From Actinokineospora baliensis (GTDB lineage: Bacteria; Actinomycetota; Actinomycetes; Mycobacteriales; Pseudonocardiaceae), in the NCBI RefSeq assembly GCF_016907695.1, contig NZ_JAFBCK010000001.1, positions 5,258,001-5,322,000 on the forward strand: a stretch of DNA of 64,000 bases. Direction: 5' to 3'. Below are positions 42,606 to 51,440 of this stretch, in pieces. The translations under genes and the position numbers were made by a program. How positions within the stretch are numbered: the first letter of the stretch is position 1; every line of letters starts with the position of its first letter. The notes beneath the pieces are model-generated. The model had not been told where the DNA came from. It did not search any database and saw nothing but the letters and a program-made list of their open reading frames with translations.

Positions 42606-43784
42606 GCGCTTCGGGGGCTTGGCCAGTGCGAGGAGCAGTAGGCCCAGTCCGGCCATAGAGAGGCACATCAGGTAGGCGTTGCGGTAGCCCAACTGCTGCG
42701 CGAGGCCTAAGAGGGGGCCTGCGATCATCGTGCCCGCGACGGTGGTGTTGCCGAAGAGGGCGGTGACGGCACCGGGTCTGCTCGGGTCGAGGGACTGGAA
42801 GTACGAGATCCCCACACCCATGACGGCCGCGATCACTACGGCGTTGAGGACCTGCGCGGCCGCGACCTGCCAGATCTGGGTCGTGGCCGCGACAACGGCG
42901 TGGTAGGCGACCGCGAAGGCCATGCCGATCAGCACAAGCCGGTGTTGGCTCATGCGCACCGCCAGCGCGCCGAACCCGAGCATCAGCGGGATCTCCAGGG
43001 CTGCGCACAACCCCATCACCAGCCCCGCGTCGGCCGCCCCTCCCCCTAGGTCCGCGGCGACGAACAGCGGCAACGTCATGATCCCCAGCGCACCGGCGGC
43101 CTGGATCAGCACGAACGCGGGCACGGCGAACAGCAGTCGGCGCTTGGTGCTCGGTGCGGCGCGTTCGGCGTGGCCCACGCGGTGGTCAGCCCCGGGTTCT
43201 GGCAGGCGGGTGGTGACGATGGCGACCACGGCGTAGCAGATGGCGACCACAGCGAACAGGCCGGTGAAGCCGGTGGTTGAGACCAGCAGGGCGGCCAGTG
43301 GTGGGCCCGCGACCCAGGACACCGACACGAGCATGCGCAGGGTGCTGATGATCAGAGGCGCCCTGGTGGAGCCGGACCGCTCGAGGACGAGTCCTGCGTA
43401 GGCGAACACCTGGGACATCAGCGACGCGCTCGCCGCGACGACGGTGACCGACAGGACGAGCAAGACCCAGTAGTCGTGGGTGACGGTATAGAGGCCATAG
43501 CCGAGCGCACCGGCCAAGCCCGCGCCGACCATAAGAGGTCTTCGGATCGCACGGGCGTCGGAGAGCCGCCCCAGCAAGCTGCTCACTAAGACGCTGGCTA
43601 TCGGGCCTGCCAGCAGGAATCCGCCCAACGCGAACGGGTCGGCGGTGATCTCTTCGGTGAGGAACAGCGGTAGGAACGGCACAGCCAACGCGGAAGCGAC
43701 CCCGACCGAGGCCGTAGTGGTCGCGAGGGGCAGCAGCGAAGGGGTTCGGACAGGGGCGGAGGGTGAAGCCACACCAGTCACCAC
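42462..43784 (-). CDS. MFS transporter, sugar-efflux (SetA) type
   Basis: 440 residues from GTG 43784; a longer frame to 43889 has no better start. Twelve hydrophobic helices are seen. SetA-like segments are VPFLPLFLTEEITADPFALG, LVSSLLGRLSDARAIRRP and VSVSWVAGPPLAALL, the last a hallmark of sugar-efflux transporters. About 45 residues after the last helix (PPKRSAQSGLADGERPVVG onwards) are hydrophilic and encoded antisense to the LD-carboxypeptidase end, so the original stop may have been lost. The substrate is unknown. Confidence 0.86.
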   Translation of the reverse strand: MVTGVASPSAPVRTPSLLPLATTTASVGVASALAVPFLPLFLTEEITADPFALGGFLLAGPIASVLVSSLLGRLSDARAIRRPLMVGAGLAGALGYGLYTVTHDYWVLLVLSVTVVAASASLMSQVFAYAGLVLERSGSTRAPLIISTLRMLVSVSWVAGPPLAALLVSTTGFTGLFAVVAICYAVVAIVTTRLPEPGADHRVGHAERAAPSTKRRLLFAVPAFVLIQAAGALGIMTLPLFVAADLGGGAADAGLVMGLCAALEIPLMLGFGALAVRMSQHRLVLIGMAFAVAYHAVVAATTQIWQVAAAQVLNAVVIAAVMGVGISYFQSLDPSRPGAVTALFGNTTVAGTMIAGPLLGLAQQLGYRNAYLMCLSMAGLGLLLLALAKPPKRSAQSGLADGERPVVGVENRLDPEGDGELTGAMPEPQLPHHRQPEATE

Positions 43785-43845
43785 CTCATCTTGACCAGCG
43801 GGTGGGGCCGGACGCGACCCCTTTTGGGAGCGTTCTCCGCCACAG

Positions 43846-44532
43846 TCACTCCAAACGGGACACCGCCGCCCGCAGAGCGGACGCCCCACCGGTCACCACC
43901 GGCGCGCCGTGTCCGAAGCACACCGTGTCGGCACCGAGGTCCGCCTGAACCCGCATCGACGCCGCCGCCAGCGCCGGATCGGTGTTGAACACACCGAGGA
44001 TGACCTGGTCGTTGGCGTAGGCGATGGTGTCGCCGGTGAACAGGACACCGTGGGCGGGCAGGAACACCGCGACGCTGCCGTCGGTGTGGCCGGGCACCGG
44101 CACGATGTGCGCCCCGCCGCCGAAGTCGAGCACCTCTCCCCCAAGCAGCTCAACGTCCACTGGGCAGGGTGGAGCCGCGGGCACGGTCGGCACCACTTCC
44201 TCGAAGATCTCGCGTTCCCAGCCGGCCAACACCGGAATCCCGGGCATGGCCGAGCCGCGCACGATGTCGGCGTCGGCGCGGTGCGCCAACACCGGGGCGC
44301 CATGCCATCCCCGAACTTCCGCGGCGGCACCGAAGTGGTCGTTGTGCCCGTGGGTGATGACGATTCGCTCGACCGCCGCGGGATCGAGCCCCAGCTCGGC
44401 GATGGACGCGGCGATCTGCGCGCCAGACCCGGCTGTGCCCGTGTCGATGAGAGTCAGCGACTCACCGTCGCGCCACAGGTAGCCCTGTCCAACCGGGAAG
44501 GACAACATCGTCAACCGCTCGGAGATCCGCAT
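43846..44532 (-). CDS. Metallo-beta-lactamase-fold hydrolase
   Basis: 228 residues from ATG 44532. The metal motif THGHNDH is complete, followed by the histidines of VPGHTDGS, the aspartate of LFTGDTIAY and the last histidine of VCFGHGAPVV. This gives a glyoxalase-II-like dinuclear zinc site; possible jobs are thioester, lactone or phosphodiester hydrolysis. TAGCGT lies seven bases before the ATG on the reading strand and there is no ribosome-binding site, so it is probably leaderless. It is 61 bp upstream of the SetA-like gene on the same strand. Confidence 0.88.
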   Translation of the reverse strand: MRISERLTMLSFPVGQGYLWRDGESLTLIDTGTAGSGAQIAASIAELGLDPAAVERIVITHGHNDHFGAAAEVRGWHGAPVLAHRADADIVRGSAMPGIPVLAGWEREIFEEVVPTVPAAPPCPVDVELLGGEVLDFGGGAHIVPVPGHTDGSVAVFLPAHGVLFTGDTIAYANDQVILGVFNTDPALAAASMRVQADLGADTVCFGHGAPVVTGGASALRAAVSRLE

Positions 44533-44635
44533 GTGATCGACGCTAGGGCCGTTCCCGGTCCTATAGGCACCTAGTTCGCTTAGAGCAGGCGGGTTTCGCC
44601 GAGCGCGAATGCACTCTGCACCTTGCAGACGAAGA

Positions 44636-45706
44636 TCACCGCAGGTGCACGCTGTCGATCGACCACGACACACCACCCACAACGGACATCCTCTTGAGAT
44701 GGTCGGCGAAGGCCTGTGGGTACGGCAGTCGCCGCTCGACGAGCAAGCCCGCTGCTTCCACGATCTCGGGGAGGTCCTCGGTGATCCGCTGGTAGCTCAT
44801 GCTGGGTGAGCGGGGTCCGTCGTCGTCCACCGGCTCGGGGTCCGGGCCCATCATCGTGTAGCAGGGGAACCGGGTGACGTCGGGCAGCACGGAGTAGAAC
44901 GGGACGCCGTTGAAGAAGTACTCGGGCCACTTGTTGCCCGCGATCGTCAGCCAGGGCGTCCCCGCCGCGAGAGCCGCCATGCCGAACCCGGAGTGCGGCG
45001 AGATCAGCACATCGCAGGCGGCGACGGCGCGGAGTTGGTCGATGATCGGCGCGTCGACGACCGAGGTGACCCGGGGCAACGCGTCCTGGATGCGTTGGAG
45101 CTCGTCAGCGCTATAGGTCGTGGCTGTGCGTCCGTCCGCGGCGAGTTTGCCGACCACGAGGAACTCGGCGTCCGGGAACCGGTCTACGAGCGCGCCGGCT
45201 ATGGCCTCCCACGACCGCACCGACGGGTAGAGCGAGCGGTCGGCACTACCTCCGGGGAGGATGGCGATCCGTGGTGCGCTGCCGCGTGGCAGTGGGCTGA
45301 GCGAGAGCCTTAGGTGCTCGTCGGGCGCGTAAGAGGGGCCTTTGTGGCCCGCGATCCCGAACTCGCCGGTGAAGTGGAGCTTCGAGGCGTCGTAGTACGC
45401 CGCCAAGCCCGGAAAGACCTCGCGTTGGTCGGGCAAGAAGCCGCGCACGTCGTTGAGGTAGTAGTCGAAGTCCGCGGGGATCGCTGAGAAGTCGAAGGTG
45501 GCGTCCCCGTCGAACACGTCCACCGGCACCGGGTAGACCTCGTCCACGAACGGGCACAGCGAGGCGAGCTCCACCGGGGAGGCCGCGTTCAACGCCACCG
45601 AGATCCGCGCGTCGGGGTTCGCGACGTGGTAGCCGTGCGCGTAGTGCAGCGCCTCCACGACGTGGCCGACCGGGTGGCAGTAGACGAAGTTGACCAGAAG
45701 TCGCAC
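44636..45706 (-). CDS. Glycosyltransferase-like protein (GT-B fold, family 9-like)
   Basis: 356 residues. Start MRLLVNFVYCHPVGHVVEAL. The C-terminal half resembles ADP-heptose-type GT9 enzymes: APRIAILPGGSADRSLYPSV with the GGS phosphate loop, WEAIAGALVDRFPDAEFLVV, and ISPHSGFGMAALAAGTPWLT as the nucleotide-sugar site. The N-terminal domain is less typical. Soluble, no membrane segment. Sugar donor and acceptor are unknown. It lies 41 bp after the mannosyltransferase gene, but a hairpin (45712-45738) lies between. Confidence 0.72.
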   Translation of the reverse strand: MRLLVNFVYCHPVGHVVEALHYAHGYHVANPDARISVALNAASPVELASLCPFVDEVYPVPVDVFDGDATFDFSAIPADFDYYLNDVRGFLPDQREVFPGLAAYYDASKLHFTGEFGIAGHKGPSYAPDEHLRLSLSPLPRGSAPRIAILPGGSADRSLYPSVRSWEAIAGALVDRFPDAEFLVVGKLAADGRTATTYSADELQRIQDALPRVTSVVDAPIIDQLRAVAACDVLISPHSGFGMAALAAGTPWLTIAGNKWPEYFFNGVPFYSVLPDVTRFPCYTMMGPDPEPVDDDGPRSPSMSYQRITEDLPEIVEAAGLLVERRLPYPQAFADHLKRMSVVGGVSWSIDSVHLR

Positions 45707-45711
45707 CGGGA

Positions 45712-45738
45712 CACCCTGGCCTCAGGTGGGCCAGGGTG
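45712..45738 (-). terminator. Inverted-repeat terminator after the mannosyltransferase gene
   Basis: CACCCTGGCC (45712-45721) pairs with GGCCAGGGTG (45729-45738), 10 bp, loop of 7. Confidence 0.55.
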
Positions 45739-45747
45739 CAACCGGAT

Positions 45748-47349
45748 TCAGACCCGGGCGGGGGCCTCGACGGTGACCAGTTCGTGGCGGTCGTTGAACA
45801 GCCGCAGCGGGTCGTGGCGGACCAGGGAGACCCCGGCGAGCACCGAGACGGCGAGCGCGGCGGCGATGAACGGCCAGTTGTAGAGCAGGTCCTCACCGGC
45901 GGGCGAGTACGTCAGCACCAGGAACACCGCGGCGCCGACCAGGATGGCCAGCTGCCTGCGCTGCCAGGGCAGAGCGGCGGCGATGACGAAACCCCAGGTC
46001 AGGTACCACGGCAGGGTCGCGGGCGAGAGCACTGCGACGGCGAACAGGACCAGCGCCATCCGGCGCACCGCGTCGGCGCCGCCGGTGCGGGCCAGCCACC
46101 ACTGCCGGATCGCGATGGCGAAGAACAGCAGGCCGCCCAGAACCCGGGTGGTGTTGACGAACCAACTCTTGTTCGCGTCGAAGAAGATGTTGGCGATCGA
46201 GTGCACGACCTCGCCGACCGCGGTCGGGATCGACAGCCAGTTCACGATCATCGTCGGCGCCTGCAGCGCCTTGAACCAGCCCAGGTTCACCCCGGCCAGC
46301 AGCGTCGTCGCGGTGAACACGACCGCCGTCGTGGCGACGGCGGCGGCCACGGCGCGGGTGAAGTTCTTCCAGAAGGTCGACTTCAGGTGCCCGGCCCACA
46401 CCCACACCAGGAACGGCAGCGCCAGCGCGGCGGTGGCCTTCACGGCGGCGCCCAGGGTGACCAGGGCGATGCCGAGCACGTGCTTGCGGTCCAGGACGCA
46501 CAGCGTGCCCGCGGCGAGGAACCCGACCATGAGCAGGTCGTTGTGCGGTCCGCCGACCAGGTGCACCACGGTCATCGGACCCGCGACGGCCAGCCACAGC
46601 GTCGTCGGCAGGTGCCCGCCGAGGTGGCGGACCAGGCCGGGCAGCGCCCACAGCAGCATGAACAGGCCCGCGAGCAGCACGAAGCGCATCAGGATGACGC
46701 CGAGGATCATGTTCGTGCCGGTGACCCAGGCGACGCCCTTGGCGAGCAGGATGAACATCGGCCCGTACGGCGCCGGGGTGGTCTGCCAGAACGGGTGGAC
46801 GTTCTGCACGACCTCCTGCAGCCCGAGCACGATCGGCCCGACCGCGTACGGGTCCTGCCCGTAGAGCGGCAGCGCGCCCTGCGCGATGTAGGAGAAGACG
46901 TCGCGGGTGAACACCGGCGGGGAGACCAGCAGCGGCCCCATCCAGGCGGCCGCCGCGATCAGCACAGGGCGGGACCCGACCCGGCCGGCCAGCACGTGCC
47001 TGCCCAGCCGCACCCACGCCCACACGACCAGGGCGAAGCCGACGTAGAGGGTGCCGGTGGCCAGCATGCGGCCGTGGCCGTAGCGGATCCACGACAGCGG
47101 CCCGTGCCCGAGCACGGGGTCGCTGATGAGCACCCCGGCCGCGCCGAACGCGCTGAGCAGGATCAGCAGGCTGCCCGCGGTGCCGAGCGCGATCGTGCGC
47201 ACGGGCAGCGGGTTCGGCCGCCGGTCGACCTGGTCGTCGCGGCCGTCGGTGACGGTCGCGCCCTGGTCGGGCAGGGTTTTGGCGGTATCCGCGTTCTCAG
47301 CGCCCAAGGGGTTTTCCACGTGTGGGGACGGTTCTGTGCTGGTGGCCAT
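45748..47349 (-). CDS. MptB-like polyprenol-phosphomannose-dependent mannosyltransferase (GT-C)
   Basis: 533 residues with a soluble N-terminus of about 50 residues and some twelve transmembrane helices. GT-C traits: an early loop acidic motif in PVFTRDVFSYIAQGALPLYG, HNDLLMVGF as a second loop motif, and PWYLTWGFVIAAALPWQR. This matches MptB/PimE-type enzymes that add mannose from polyprenyl-phosphomannose outside the membrane; in mycolata MptB builds the lipomannan alpha-1,6 backbone. In this organism the acceptor may be a related lipoglycan or wall polymer. It diverges from the M20 gene with 191 bp between. Confidence 0.88.
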   Translation of the reverse strand: MATSTEPSPHVENPLGAENADTAKTLPDQGATVTDGRDDQVDRRPNPLPVRTIALGTAGSLLILLSAFGAAGVLISDPVLGHGPLSWIRYGHGRMLATGTLYVGFALVVWAWVRLGRHVLAGRVGSRPVLIAAAAWMGPLLVSPPVFTRDVFSYIAQGALPLYGQDPYAVGPIVLGLQEVVQNVHPFWQTTPAPYGPMFILLAKGVAWVTGTNMILGVILMRFVLLAGLFMLLWALPGLVRHLGGHLPTTLWLAVAGPMTVVHLVGGPHNDLLMVGFLAAGTLCVLDRKHVLGIALVTLGAAVKATAALALPFLVWVWAGHLKSTFWKNFTRAVAAAVATTAVVFTATTLLAGVNLGWFKALQAPTMIVNWLSIPTAVGEVVHSIANIFFDANKSWFVNTTRVLGGLLFFAIAIRQWWLARTGGADAVRRMALVLFAVAVLSPATLPWYLTWGFVIAAALPWQRRQLAILVGAAVFLVLTYSPAGEDLLYNWPFIAAALAVSVLAGVSLVRHDPLRLFNDRHELVTVEAPARV

Positions 47350-47540
47350 CGGGAGAAGAGATTACACAGGTGGCGGTCGACATATCCGGGCGATGGTCGT
47401 TGTGGCGGCACGAGCGGCGTGCGGATGGTCACACCAGGTTGCCGCCGTTCGGCTCACGAGTCCTCGGTGTTCGCGTTGCGAACCTGGGGCGGATGTGACC
47501 AGGGTGGCCCCGGGGACCCACCGAGCGAGGAGGCCGACCG

Positions 47541-48842
47541 ATGATCGAACCAGTGGAGCGGCTGTGCGCGCGGATGATCCGCTTCGACACCACCAACCGG
47601 GGGCACGGACAGGGCCGCGGCGAGCGTGACCTGGCCGAACTGGTCGCCGACCTGCTCACCGACGCGGGGCTCAAGCCGGTGCTGCTCGAGCGCGCTGCCC
47701 GCCGGACGAACGTGGTGGCGCGGGTGTCGGGGCAGCGCCCGGACCTGCCCGCGCTGCTGGTGCAGATGCACCTGGACGTCGTGCCCGCCGACCCCGACGA
47801 GTGGTCGGTGGATCCGTTCGGGGGTGAGATTCGCGACGGTTTCGTCTGGGGCCGGGGCGCGGTGGACATGAAGGACATGTGCGCCTCGGTGCTGACCGTG
47901 CTGGCGCGGTGGGCCGAGCAGGGGCGGGCGCCGCTGCGCGACATCGTGTTCGCGTTCGTGGCCGACGAGGAGGACACCGGCTGCTACGGGGCGCACTGGC
48001 TGGTCAAGGACCACCCGGAGCTGTTCGAGGGCTGCGTCGCCGCGATCGGCGAGTCCGGCGGCTACACGGTCCCGGTCCGGCGCGCCGACGGCACCCTGGC
48101 CCACCTGTACCCCGTGGGCACCGCCGAGCGCGGCACGGCCCACCTGCTGCTGACCGCGACGGGCAAGGCCGGACACGGGTCCCGCCGCAACGACGACAAC
48201 GCCGTGGTGAAGCTGGTTGACGCGCTGCACAGGCTCTCCGCCCACCAGTGGCCCGTGGTGCTGACCCCGGCCGTTCGCGCGTTCATCGAGCAGACCGCAG
48301 CCACCCTGGACGTCCCGGTCGATTGGGACGATGTGGATGGGACCATCGCTCGGTTCGGGCCCGCGGTGAAGCTCGTCGAGAACACGGTCCGCAACAGCAC
48401 GCGACCCACGGTGTTGTCGGCGGGCTACAAGGTCAACGTGGTGCCAGGGGTGGCTCAGGCGCAGGTGGACACCCGGGTGCTGCCGGGCACCGAGGAGTGG
48501 ATGTTGTCCGACATCGACAACCTGCTCGGGCCGGGGATCCGCCGGGAGTTCATCGCGAACCAGCCACCGGTGCAGTCGGCCATCGACTCCCCCTGGTTCG
48601 ACGCGATGGCGGACGCGATCCGCGCGAACGACCCGTCGGCGGTCGTGGTGCCGTACTGCATGGGCGGCGGGACGGACGCGAAGGCGTTCAGCAAGCTCGG
48701 CATCGAGTGCTACGGATTCGCGCCGCTGATGTTGCCGGAGGGGTTCGACTACCGGTCCATGGCGCACGGGGTGGATGAGCGCGTGCCGGTGGAGGGTCTG
48801 CGCTTCGGCGTAGAGGTACTCGACGGGTTCTTGTCGCGTTAG
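47541..48842 (+). CDS. M20/M25/M40-family metallopeptidase
   Basis: 433 residues. The co-catalytic zinc residues are in place: the histidine of QMHLDVVPADPDEW, the bridging aspartate of WGRGAVDMKDM, the catalytic and metal glutamates of FVADEEDTGCYG, a further acid in AAIGESGGY and the last histidine-type region near the end. Members include DapE, carboxypeptidase G2 and dipeptidases; no narrower call is safe. I recall an M20 enzyme of this kind near UppP and the YncE-like lipoprotein in mycobacteria. It converges with the degenerate subtilase gene, overlapping by four bases. Confidence 0.9.
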   Translation: MIEPVERLCARMIRFDTTNRGHGQGRGERDLAELVADLLTDAGLKPVLLERAARRTNVVARVSGQRPDLPALLVQMHLDVVPADPDEWSVDPFGGEIRDGFVWGRGAVDMKDMCASVLTVLARWAEQGRAPLRDIVFAFVADEEDTGCYGAHWLVKDHPELFEGCVAAIGESGGYTVPVRRADGTLAHLYPVGTAERGTAHLLLTATGKAGHGSRRNDDNAVVKLVDALHRLSAHQWPVVLTPAVRAFIEQTAATLDVPVDWDDVDGTIARFGPAVKLVENTVRNSTRPTVLSAGYKVNVVPGVAQAQVDTRVLPGTEEWMLSDIDNLLGPGIRREFIANQPPVQSAIDSPWFDAMADAIRANDPSAVVVPYCMGGGTDAKAFSKLGIECYGFAPLMLPEGFDYRSMAHGVDERVPVEGLRFGVEVLDGFLSR

Positions 48843-49525
48843 GTGGCGTAATGCGCGAGCTGCTCGTGGGCTCTCTCAGCATCTAAGAGCGGCGGCCCGC
48901 CGCGGCGGGTTGTGGTCCCGATCAGCAACGCGGAGCGCAACTGCGCCGCGGTCGCGCAAGGAAACATCGTCCATAACAGCGCCGCGGTGGCCGCCACGAC
49001 CGCAGCAGCAACCCCGTTCCCCGTCGTCGCCCCCTGCGGCCCAGGAACCTCCTCCCCCGGCGCGAACAACCCCCGCGCCTCGGGATCGGCATCCACGAAC
49101 CAACTAGGCCGCCCGGACGGCGTGCAGGACAGCACCGGAATCGACCACGGGTGATCAGCCACCCTCGTATCCCCCGCCGCAACGACCAAGACACCCCGCC
49201 CCGCCATGTCATCCAACGCCGCCCCCAGCGACTGCCCGTCCCCCTCCCCCACAGCCAGACTCACCAACGCAATCCTCGCCGTAACCCCCCGCAGAACTTC
49301 GGCCAACTCCTCCGGCCGCCGCCCCACCCCCAACGGCCGAGTCAACACCGGCGACAACGGATTGATCGACAGCCCCGAAGGCCCCCCAACCCCGCACAGG
49401 AACGGCGCATCAGCCTCAGCAGAAACCACCTCGACCGGCTCAGCCCCCTGCCCCCACCGCACCACCCGGTTCAACCGAACCAGACCGAGTAAGGGAGAAC
49501 GTCGCCGCAGGTCCCCGTACAGCAC
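48839..49525 (-). CDS. Degenerate subtilisin-like (S8) protein without catalytic triad
   Basis: 228 residues from a GTG behind GGGGGTGG. The order of segments follows a subtilase: VTARIALVSLAVGEGDGQSL, LDDMAGRGVLVVAAGDTRVA (where subtilases have VVxAAGN), VPVL-like SIPVLSCT, LFAPGEEV and TTGNGVAAAVVAATAALLW, the counterpart of the G-T-S-M-A-A-P-x-V-A-G serine motif. The serine is replaced by glycine (GNGVAAA), and no D-T/S-G or H-G-T motif exists. It is also shorter than an active domain and lacks a signal peptide. It is probably a protease-derived binding protein or a decaying gene. It sits next to the CRISPR leader, reading away from it. Confidence 0.72.
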   Translation of the reverse strand: MLYGDLRRRSPLLGLVRLNRVVRWGQGAEPVEVVSAEADAPFLCGVGGPSGLSINPLSPVLTRPLGVGRRPEELAEVLRGVTARIALVSLAVGEGDGQSLGAALDDMAGRGVLVVAAGDTRVADHPWSIPVLSCTPSGRPSWFVDADPEARGLFAPGEEVPGPQGATTGNGVAAAVVAATAALLWTMFPCATAAQLRSALLIGTTTRRGGPPLLDAERAHEQLAHYAT

Positions 49526-49774
49526 GGTCGAACCACCCCCGCCAGTGCACGATCGAGTGACATCCGACCGCCGACTGTAGTCCGCCCGTGCAGATTCACG
49601 TGCAAGCCATCTGAGTGATCATCCCCCACACGAGCGGTAACCACCCTCGTGGTCACCCTCCGCCCCTAAACTCCCCCCGTGCCACCCAGCACGACCCACC
49701 TCAGGCACCGGCCACCCACTCCATAAGTGAACGAAAACCGCCGCCCAGACCCACAAACCCCCAGTTCACGAAGT
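49526..49774 (+). promoter_or_regulatory. CRISPR leader and divergent promoter region
   Basis: 249 bp between the subtilase-like gene and the first repeat. Repeat orientation and the decay of repeats at the far end place the leader here. It holds a small hairpin (ACCAC-CCTC-GTGGT, 49640-49653) and the only mildly AT-rich run near the array, CCATAAGTGAACGAAAACCG at 49722-49741, which may contain the array promoter. Confidence 0.55.
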
Positions 49775-50779
49775 GTCCTCCCCGCGCAAGCGGGGCTGTT
49801 CCCAGGTCGAGCTGGTCGCCCGCGTCGCTGGCGATGTCCTCCCCGCGCAAGCGGGGCTGTTCCTCCACTACGGACAACGTTTCAAGGCAGGATGACGTCC
49901 TCCCCGCGCAAGCGGGGCTGTTCCCGGAATCAGGACTGGCGTGCGGGTGCAGGTGGAGTCCTCCCCGCGCAAGCGGGGCTGTTCCCTTGCCCGCCGCCGA
50001 GGCCAGCCACTCCTGGTGGTCCTCCCCGCGCAAGCGGGGCTGTTCCCGGGTGGCCACTGGCCACCACGGTGGTCCGCCGGTCCTCCCCGCGCAAGCGGGG
50101 CTGTTCCGTTTGCCAGCCTCTGCCAGTCCTTGCCCATGCGGTCCTCCCCGCGCAAGCGGGGCTGTTCCCGAGTGCCCCATCCTGCGCGCGCTAGCCGCTG
50201 TGTCCTCCCCGCGCAAGCGGGGCTGTTACCGCATTGCACAGACCCCATGCAAATGTCTGCCCGTCTTCCCCGCGCAAGCGGGGCTGTTCCCCCGCGCCCC
50301 TCCAGCACGATCGCCAGCGCGCTGTCTTCCCCGCGCAAGCGGGGCTGTTCCCGCCTCCGGAAGGAACGGGGCTTGGCGACACGCGCCTTCCCCGCACAAG
50401 CGGGGCTGTTCCCCCGGTCCACATCACCAGCCCGCCACCCTCGCGGTCCTCCCCGCGCAAGCGGGGCTGTTCCGGACGCGGAGTGGATCGCCGGTCTGCA
50501 GTTGACGTCCTCCCCGCGTAAGCAGGGCTGTTCCGCGCTGGCGGTATGCGTTGGGCCTGACCCAGCGGTCCTCCCCGCGCAAGCGGGGCTGTTCCCGCCA
50601 CCCTGCCGGGGACACGCCTGCGGGTGACGTCCTCCACGCGCACGCGGGGATGTTCCGGCCGACTACGTCAGCGTGACCGTCCGGTCCGTGTCCTCCCCGC
50701 GCAAGCGGGGCTGCTCCCTGCGGCGGCAGCCCGGTGTAGGACGCGACGTGATCGTCCCCGCGCATAGCGGGGCTGCTCC
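49775..50779 (+). CRISPR. Type I-E CRISPR array, 17 repeats and 16 spacers, no cas genes nearby
   Basis: Twenty-eight-base repeats starting GTCCTCCCCGCGCAAGCGGG and ending GCTGTTCC recur every 61 bases from 49775, leaving 33-base spacers. The palindromic core CCCCGCGCAAGCGGGG is that of type I-E repeats of actinomycetes and E. coli. Repeats 1-7 are uniform; 8 ends GTTAC, 9-10 begin GTCTT, 11 begins GCCTT with a core change, 13, 15 and 17 (about 50752-50779) are clearly mutated, and 16-17 end GCTGCTCC. Decay to the right means the leader is on the left and transcription is rightward. No cas gene lies in the window. All spacers look different from one another. Confidence 0.97.
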
Positions 50780-50793
50780 CTGCCCTCTAGCCG

Positions 50794-51303
50794 TCAATCG
50801 ATCCGCAAGGAGTCCCGGGAGTAGGCGCGAAGTGCCGCCACGATGTCGTCGCGGGTTCGGGTGAAGAGGCGGGTGTCCAGCGGGAGGCCGGGGCCGGAGG
50901 CTATGGGCCAGGCGTCTCGGCGGTGGAGGCCGGTGACGCCGGGGGTGGTGGGGGTGACGCTGAGGCGGAGGCGGAAGCGGAGGGTTGGGCCGTCCACGCC
51001 CACCGAGCGGAGCGTGTCCCAGGGCAGGAAAGCCGGACCTTGGCCGGTGGGCAGCCGCACGCCGGTGAGGTCGATCATCAGGGGGCTGGAGCGGCGCTTG
51101 TGCCGAGCCGCGTACCCGCCGAGTTTCACCGCGGCCACCGCCACGCCCACAGCCAAGACCACCAGCCCGATCCAACCGACCAGCAGCAACCCAACTCCCG
51201 CGACCACCAGCACGCCAGCACCGACCAGCCACGGCACGAGCGGGCGGCGCCAGGCGTCCTGGTCGACCTCCGCGATGAACAGCTCCCCGACTCCCGGTGG
51301 CAC
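50794..51303 (-). CDS. Membrane protein with two helices and a PH-like domain
   Basis: 169 residues from GTG 51303 behind GGGAGGAGGAC. Residues 18-70 hold two adjacent transmembrane helices (PLVPWLVGAGVLVVAGVGLL and GLVVLAVGVAVAAVKLGG). The rest looks like the small beta-domain of bacterial PH-like membrane proteins: LMIDLTGVRLPTGQGPAFLP, TLRSVGVDGPTLRFRLRL, ending in a helix RDDIVAALRAYSRDSL. No function is known. The stop is only 15 bases from the last CRISPR repeat, and the gene reads toward the array. Confidence 0.7.
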   Translation of the reverse strand: MPPGVGELFIAEVDQDAWRRPLVPWLVGAGVLVVAGVGLLLVGWIGLVVLAVGVAVAAVKLGGYAARHKRRSSPLMIDLTGVRLPTGQGPAFLPWDTLRSVGVDGPTLRFRLRLSVTPTTPGVTGLHRRDAWPIASGPGLPLDTRLFTRTRDDIVAALRAYSRDSLRID

Positions 51304-51440
51304 CAGGTCCTCCTCCCTCGCCCTGCCGCGGACCCTACTGGGGTGATCCTCGGCGATTCGGGGGAAATGACCACCGTCACGATCGGCCATCCGGGCAGAA
51401 GATCACTTCGGTTGCCGCTCCCGGGCGTACCGTGTCCGGC

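Noticed and set aside
49615..50643. Open frames with repeated motifs across 49.6-50.6 kb
   Set aside because: They are translations of the CRISPR repeats (repeated PRKRGCS- or PACAGRT-like strings), not genes.
49775..50779. Spacers targeting genes of this window
   Set aside because: Reading the spacers against neighbouring genes by eye gave no match; a proper search would be needed to claim one.
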